A stretch of DNA of 16,010 nucleotides from Bacillota bacterium. Lineage in GTDB: Bacteria; Bacillota; Desulfotomaculia; Desulfotomaculales; Desulfallaceae. Made by a program: the position numbers and the translations under genes. The notes beneath the pieces were generated by a model. That model did no database searches and had not been told where the DNA came from. It saw nothing but the letters and a program-made list of their open reading frames with translations. This document shows positions 12,824 to 16,010 of the stretch, piece after piece. Every line of letters starts with the position of its first letter. Position 1 is the first letter of the stretch. The stretch spans positions 1 through 16,010 of the forward strand of contig WQUS01000077.1 of NCBI GenBank assembly GCA_009781965.1, in the 5' to 3' direction.

Positions 12824-13255
12824 TCAAACCGGAGCATTTTTTGTTTTCACACCATTCGCCAGCAAATATAGACAGTATTGATTCATGGATACGCCTTCGG
12901 CGTTGGCATTGACGGAAAGCTGCTTATATAATGTTTTTGGCAACCTTAATTTGAAATTATCAGGATAATCCTCCGCTATTTTAGGCTCTGGAATAAAGTC
13001 ATTGTCCGATATAGCAGATGCAATCCAACTTCTCTTTGCATCTTCTCCCATGCGTAATGCTTCTTCAATAGTAGAGCCGCAGGTCATGCACCCTGGCAAA
13101 TCAGGATATTCAATAAAATAACTGCCGTCATTATCTTTTTCAAGTATGAAAGGGTACTTAAGTTTCAGGTAATAATTTAAGTCTTTCATGGTGTCGAATC
13201 TTACATTTTTTGAATTATTGCGCATTGCCTTTAGTTCTTTATCGCGCGCACTCAC
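12824..13255 (-). CDS. HicB-family antitoxin fused to a HicA N-terminal remnant
   Basis: 143 residues. From residue 23 it is a standard HicB antitoxin: MKDLNYYLKLKYPFILEKD, DGSYFIEYPDLPGCMTCG, STIEEALRMGEDAKRSWI, then a ribbon-helix-helix-like DNA-binding tail FKLRLPKTLYKQLSVNANAE and GVSMNQYCLYLLANG. Residues 1-22, MSARDKELKAMRNNSKNVRF and DT, are not part of HicB. They resemble the first residues of HicA mRNA-interferase toxins, which often begin with a RNNPKNVRFEDL-like stretch. I infer an in-frame deletion that removed the toxin body and joined its start to the antitoxin. A strong promoter precedes the gene. GTG 13255 has AGGTGGTG 7 bases upstream, the old toxin start site; the native HicB ATG would be at 13189 and lacks a visible Shine-Dalgarno. 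Confidence 0.8.
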   Translation of the reverse strand: MSARDKELKAMRNNSKNVRFDTMKDLNYYLKLKYPFILEKDNDGSYFIEYPDLPGCMTCGSTIEEALRMGEDAKRSWIASAISDNDFIPEPKIAEDYPDNFKLRLPKTLYKQLSVNANAEGVSMNQYCLYLLANGVKTKNAPV

Positions 13256-13276
13256 TTTGCTTCACCACCTAACATC

Positions 13277-13306
13277 ATTATATCGTAACGTCACATATGG
13301 CGTCAA
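13277..13306 (-). promoter_or_regulatory. Strong predicted promoter of the HicA/HicB remnant
   Basis: TTGACG (13306-13301), 18 bases, perfect TATAAT (13282-13277) on the minus strand, about 20 bases before the GTG start. TGACG is repeated within the spacer, possibly part of an autoregulatory operator. Confidence 0.65.
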
Positions 13307-13390
13307 GAAGAGTCAAGCTTGGAAATGCAAAGCCACCTGAGTAAAAAAGTTCGGAGTGCGATTAAAAATCGTTTTACCGCGCCGAACATC

Positions 13391-13419
13391 TTCATCTCCA
13401 CTCCAGTTTTTGATAGAAT
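13391..13419 (+). promoter_or_regulatory. Predicted promoter of the SDR-nitroreductase pair
   Basis: An extended -10 TGATAGAAT (TAGAAT at 13414-13419) with a poor -35 TTCATC (13391-13396) 17 bases upstream. A short dyad CGATT-AAA-AATCG at 13359-13371 lies further upstream and could be an operator. Confidence 0.45.
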
Positions 13420-13442
13420 AGAGACAATGGAGGGGTGTAACT

Positions 13443-14213
13443 ATGAAATTAAACGGCAATACAGTAATGATTACCGGCGGCGCAACTGGTATAGGGTTTG
13501 CTCTGGCGGAAGAATTTCTGGCGCAGGGCAGTAAAGTCATCATCTGCGGGCGCAGAGAACAAAAGCTTCTGGAAGCACAGAAAAAACATTCTGATTTAAG
13601 TATTAAGGTTTGTGACGTCGCCGACGAATTTAGCAGAAAAGAACTTTATGAATGGACGAAAGCCAACTTTCCCGCTGTAAACGTGCTGATAAACAATGCC
13701 GGTATTCAAAGATATATTGATTTCACCAAAGGCACGGAAGAATTATGCAGCGGAGAAAATGAGATAAGGACCAACCTGGAAGGGCCAATTTTCCTTTCGG
13801 CACTGTTTGTTCCTTTGCTTGCCGGTAAAGATGAAGCAGCAATAGTCAATGTAACGGCGGGCTCGGGCTTTTTCCCTGCGGCAAATCAGCCGATTTACAG
13901 CGCCACCAAAGCCGCCCTGCACATGTTTTCAGTGATTATCAGGCAGCAGCTTGCCCCGATGGGCATCAAGGTTTTCGAAGCGATAGCGCCGGGAATTTTG
14001 GATACCGAATTAAACTTGGCCGGCAGAGTAAAATTTAGAAAGGAAAATCCGCACTTTGAAACTCCGTCTTCCGCTGACTATGCCGCAGCAGTTCTAATAG
14101 GAATGGAAAAAGACGATTATGAAATAGGCTATGAATATACTAACGACTGGAAAAACTTGTCCAAGGCTGAGCTGGATAAAATGTTTACGGATCAGTTTGC
14201 CAAAGGGAGGTAA
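13443..14213 (+). CDS. Short-chain dehydrogenase/reductase, DltE-like
   Basis: 256 residues, a classical SDR. TGGATGIG (11-18) is the NAD(P)-binding loop; CGRREQ ending the second strand carries basic residues that suggest NADPH preference. NNAG is at 84-87, the catalytic tetrad is N111, S141, Y152 and K156 (YSATK), and APGILDTELN follows the active site. The substrate is unknown; the closest named relatives are DltE/YbbO-type oxidoreductases. Start ATG 13443 with GGAGGGG 7 bases upstream. Its final codons (AAA GGG AGG TAA) contain the Shine-Dalgarno of the next gene, so the two are translationally linked. It is visibly AT-richer than the minus-strand genes and on the opposite strand, which suggests transfer. 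Confidence 0.9.
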   Translation: MKLNGNTVMITGGATGIGFALAEEFLAQGSKVIICGRREQKLLEAQKKHSDLSIKVCDVADEFSRKELYEWTKANFPAVNVLINNAGIQRYIDFTKGTEELCSGENEIRTNLEGPIFLSALFVPLLAGKDEAAIVNVTAGSGFFPAANQPIYSATKAALHMFSVIIRQQLAPMGIKVFEAIAPGILDTELNLAGRVKFRKENPHFETPSSADYAAAVLIGMEKDDYEIGYEYTNDWKNLSKAELDKMFTDQFAKGR

Positions 14214-14217
14214 GATG

Positions 14218-14916
14218 ATGGAAGACTTGTTAACTTTAATCAAGACAAGACAGTCGTCAAGAGGTCTGTTTGACACAAACAGGTCTATATCGAAAGCAGA
14301 GCTCAATAAGATTCTCGAAGCCGCAAGATGGGCGCCTACTGCTCATAATATGCAAAATTTTGAGATAATTGCAGTTGATGACCCGCAGATTATTGAGACC
14401 ATTGCCAATATCGAGTTAACCATGCCCAAAGGCGCTAATGAGGAAGGCAGCGACTATGTTTCTGCTTCCGAAGAAGAACTGCAAAGAAAAAAGACCGGGA
14501 TTTTAAACAGTTTGCCCGGCTCCATAACAGAACACTTTAAAAACCCTGTCTTTGAGTATTTGAGAAAATCTATAACGGCAAGCAGCGTGTTTTTAATAGT
14601 AATGTATGACCCTCGTAAAAGAGCTCCCCGCTCAGAAGGAGATTTGCTGGGAAAAATTAGTCTTGGTTGTGTTATGGAGAATATGTGGCTGATGGCGCAT
14701 GCTCTGGGAATAGCGATGCAGATTGTTACCGCCGTGGATTATAGCGATGAGTATGAACGGCAGCTAAAAGAGACCCTGGGTATTCCTGCCTATTTTATGC
14801 GCGCCTATTCGTGCCGGTTAGGCTATCCTGTTGCAACCAAGGAAAATTACCTCCGTGTGCGTCGCGATCCAGAAGACTTTACTCATTATAATCACTGGAA
14901 CAATTTTAAAGGTGTT
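14218..14916 (+). CDS. Nitroreductase-family flavoprotein
   Basis: About 233 residues. TRQSSRGLFDTNRSISKAEL then LEAARWAPTAHNMQNFEIIAVDD is the family's FMN-binding start (usually RRSxRxF and APSxxNxQPW). Later GCVMENMWLMAHALGIAMQI and the C-terminal RLGYPVAT complete the fold. NAD(P)H-dependent reduction of nitro, quinone or enone compounds is the family chemistry; the real substrate is unknown. The Gln-Trp pair is replaced by Gln-Asn, and there is a long middle insertion around residues 60-110. It starts 4 bases after the SDR stop and shares its GGGAGG; ATG 14218 is favoured for spacing over ATG 14215. A two-gene redox operon with the SDR is likely. The frame is open further upstream, but only inside the SDR gene. 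Confidence 0.88.
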
Positions 14917-15026
14917 TGATAAGTTAATGGCCAACTTTAGTAATCACTGCAGAAATAATTTTATGGGCCAGTATAGTTTTGTACAGTAAAAATAAAAAAT
15001 TAACGAATCTTTGAGGAGGAAACGGC

Positions 15027-15590
15027 ATGGAGTATTCCAAGGAAACATTAAGCAATATGGAATTTAATGACGAGTTTACAAGAGACGAGTGCGAAGAAAA
15101 CGAAGAGGTAATCTGCTCAGTTTGTGGCAGCAATTCAGATATACTGATTGGCTACAATAAAAATGAGCAACTATTTAGATACGAATGCACAAATTGTGGC
15201 GCTGTTGTCGTAGAAGGCAACGAAGACAGTATTCTTGTTAAGGGCGAGGAACGTGATTGGGAAAAGTACTTATCGGAAACTTTGGAGTTTCCCTTTGTGG
15301 CGCAAATTATCGAAACTTCTGACCGGGAGTTTTTTAATCCGGAGGATCCCGGTCCTATATGCTTTCTGGATATCGTGGAAGTGACGGAGGTTTTCGAGAC
15401 GAGTAAATATGGCATTATTGTAGTGATAAAAAAGGACAGGGAAAAACATGCCAAACCGATATTTTATATCGAAGCCGTAGATTATGAATCGCAAAACTAT
15501 GTTGAAATTGAGAATTACAAGAGGTGGCGTGACAATTACTGGTCGAGTGATTATCTGATGAACTTATTGTCGGCGTTTAATGATTCGTAA
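15027..15590 (+). CDS. Zinc-ribbon protein with a CcbP-like (calcium-binding) domain
   Basis: 187 residues, very acidic. An N-terminal zinc ribbon has C30/C33 (CSVCG) and C54/C57 (CTNCG). From about residue 75 a second domain shows DWEKYLSETLEFPFVAQI, GPICFLDIVEV and a tail ENYKRWRDNYW. That pattern resembles CcbP, the cyanobacterial calcium-binding protein family, where a WxxYLxxxLxFPFxA start, a small beta-barrel core and a final tryptophan/tyrosine-rich helix are usual. Calcium binding is inference. The ATG start is ideal, with GAGGAGG 7 bases upstream. It is about 107 bases after the nitroreductase gene and could be a separate unit; composition is AT-rich like the two genes before it. Its 3' end lies next to the broken DUF5615 toxin stump. 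Confidence 0.65.
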   Translation: MEYSKETLSNMEFNDEFTRDECEENEEVICSVCGSNSDILIGYNKNEQLFRYECTNCGAVVVEGNEDSILVKGEERDWEKYLSETLEFPFVAQIIETSDREFFNPEDPGPICFLDIVEVTEVFETSKYGIIVVIKKDREKHAKPIFYIEAVDYESQNYVEIENYKRWRDNYWSSDYLMNLLSAFNDS

Positions 15591-15614
15591 TTGGCAGTTC
15601 CAGGAAGCGAGCAG

Positions 15615-15683
15615 TCATAATCCAGATTTTGTTAGCATAGACGCATATTTGAACGGTATGTTCATATCCAGCAATAGTCTCAT
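15615..15683 (-). pseudogene. DUF5615 PIN-like toxin, 22-codon stump
   Basis: The minus strand reads MRLLLDMNIPFKYASMLTKS, GL, stop. DUF5615 (PIN-like, VapC-type) proteins start in just this way: hydrophobic strand LLLDMN with the first active-site Asp, then a helix. They are usually about 110-120 residues; here the frame ends after 22. The ATG overlaps the DUF433 stop by four bases (ATGA), the normal arrangement of this toxin-antitoxin pair. The remaining active-site acids are missing, so no toxin can be made. Confidence 0.65.
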
Positions 15684-15910
15684 GCGGGTACAATTAGGTC
15701 TTCTTTAGCGCCCACAGCCCACGCGGCATATCGAAGCGCTTCTGCTATGTCGTCTTTGGTCAGATTTGGATACTCTGCAAGCAATTCATCATGAGTCATT
15801 CCCTCGCTAATTTGCATGAGGATCATGCCGACTGTAATACGCGTTCCTGCAATACATGCTTTACCGCCCATTATGTCAATATCATGCTTGATTCTCGTAA
15901 ACTGTTCCAT
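15680..15910 (-). CDS. DUF433 family antitoxin
   Basis: 76 residues, the normal size. FTRIKHDIDIMGGKACIAGT then RITVGMILMQISEGMTHDEL and LAEYPNLTKDDIAEALRYAA are the classic DUF433 pattern (a small winged-helix-like antitoxin fold). These genes are typically paired with a DUF5615/PIN RNase toxin immediately downstream; that partner survives only as a stump, overlapping its stop. The start is ATG 15910, as the family usually begins a few residues before the IxxDP/IxxD strand. The Shine-Dalgarno is poor (TTGGGAT), and the 31-base gap to the gene upstream suggests co-transcription with it. Confidence 0.88.
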   Translation of the reverse strand: MEQFTRIKHDIDIMGGKACIAGTRITVGMILMQISEGMTHDELLAEYPNLTKDDIAEALRYAAWAVGAKEDLIVPA

Positions 15911-15940
15911 ATCCCAAAAGTCTGATAATAAGCACACGAA

Positions 15941-16009
15941 TCAATTGAGCTTGCCTACACCCAGTTTTTCGAGGAAGAGTTTGTCGCGCTTGGTGATTTC
16001 TGTCGTCCA
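15941..16009 (-). CDS. Unknown protein, C-terminal 22 residues (start lies beyond the window)
   Basis: The minus strand from the window edge reads WTTEITKRDKLFLEKLGVGK, LN, stop. No other frame there is as open or as protein-like. The family cannot be named from so short a tail. It sits 31 bases upstream of the DUF433 start on the same strand, probably in one transcript. Confidence 0.4.
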   Translation of the reverse strand, partial: WTTEITKRDKLFLEKLGVGKLN

Positions 16010-16010
16010 T

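Noticed and set aside
12628..12837. 69-codon open frame (MLRFEFNGELYKAIDYYWGC...) after the HicB gene
   Set aside because: It overlaps the HicB stop but has no Shine-Dalgarno, runs through the rplM promoter and matches no family I know. It could be a gene remnant.

Overview
The window reads as chromosome of a spore-forming anaerobic Firmicute, most likely Peptococcaceae/Desulfotomaculales (Pelotomaculum- or Desulfotomaculum-like). The signs are the order rplM-rpsI-cwlD, the sporulation amidase CwlD with a sigma-E-like promoter in front, an adjacent AmmeMemoRadiSam pair, a KtrAB potassium system, a single-chain Aquifex-type aconitase, frequent TTG/GTG starts behind strong Shine-Dalgarno sites, and GC-rich codon use in most genes. 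The genus is inference from remembered synteny and was not checked by search.

Layout. 1-250: start of an unknown minus-strand gene, then a degenerate TTCGAA-type word repeat that abuts the 3' end of a truncated SF2 helicase gene (300-2471). 2526-5109: six 11-bp tandem units, a radical-SAM gene (amrS) and a MEMO-AMMECR1 fusion, all on the minus strand and probably one transcript running into the helicase. 5110-5477: non-coding, holding copy 1 of a 71-bp hairpin element. 5478-7898: a GIY-YIG-like gene and aconitase. 7899-8261: non-coding, with copy 2 of the hairpin element in the opposite orientation. 8262-8486: a small membrane protein gene on the plus strand. 8495-10515: ktrA-ktrB. 10734-12570: rplM-rpsI (own promoter, leader hairpin, terminator) and cwlD.

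12824-15940 is an accessory block. It holds a HicB antitoxin carrying what looks like the first residues of a deleted HicA toxin, an AT-richer plus-strand cluster (SDR oxidoreductase, nitroreductase, zinc-ribbon/CcbP-like protein), and a DUF433 antitoxin followed by a 22-codon stump of its DUF5615 toxin. Both antitoxins are kept and both toxins are destroyed. The 22-residue tail of another minus-strand gene closes the window.

The most unusual signal is the pair of 71-bp hairpin elements (5368-5438 and 8066-8136). They share arm length (21), loop length (29) and loop sequence. Their outer arms differ by five fully compensatory base-pair changes plus two wobble-type changes. That is the signature of a structure under selection, or of an element that duplicates its arms. 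The two eroded toxin-antitoxin modules bracketing the imported block come next in interest.
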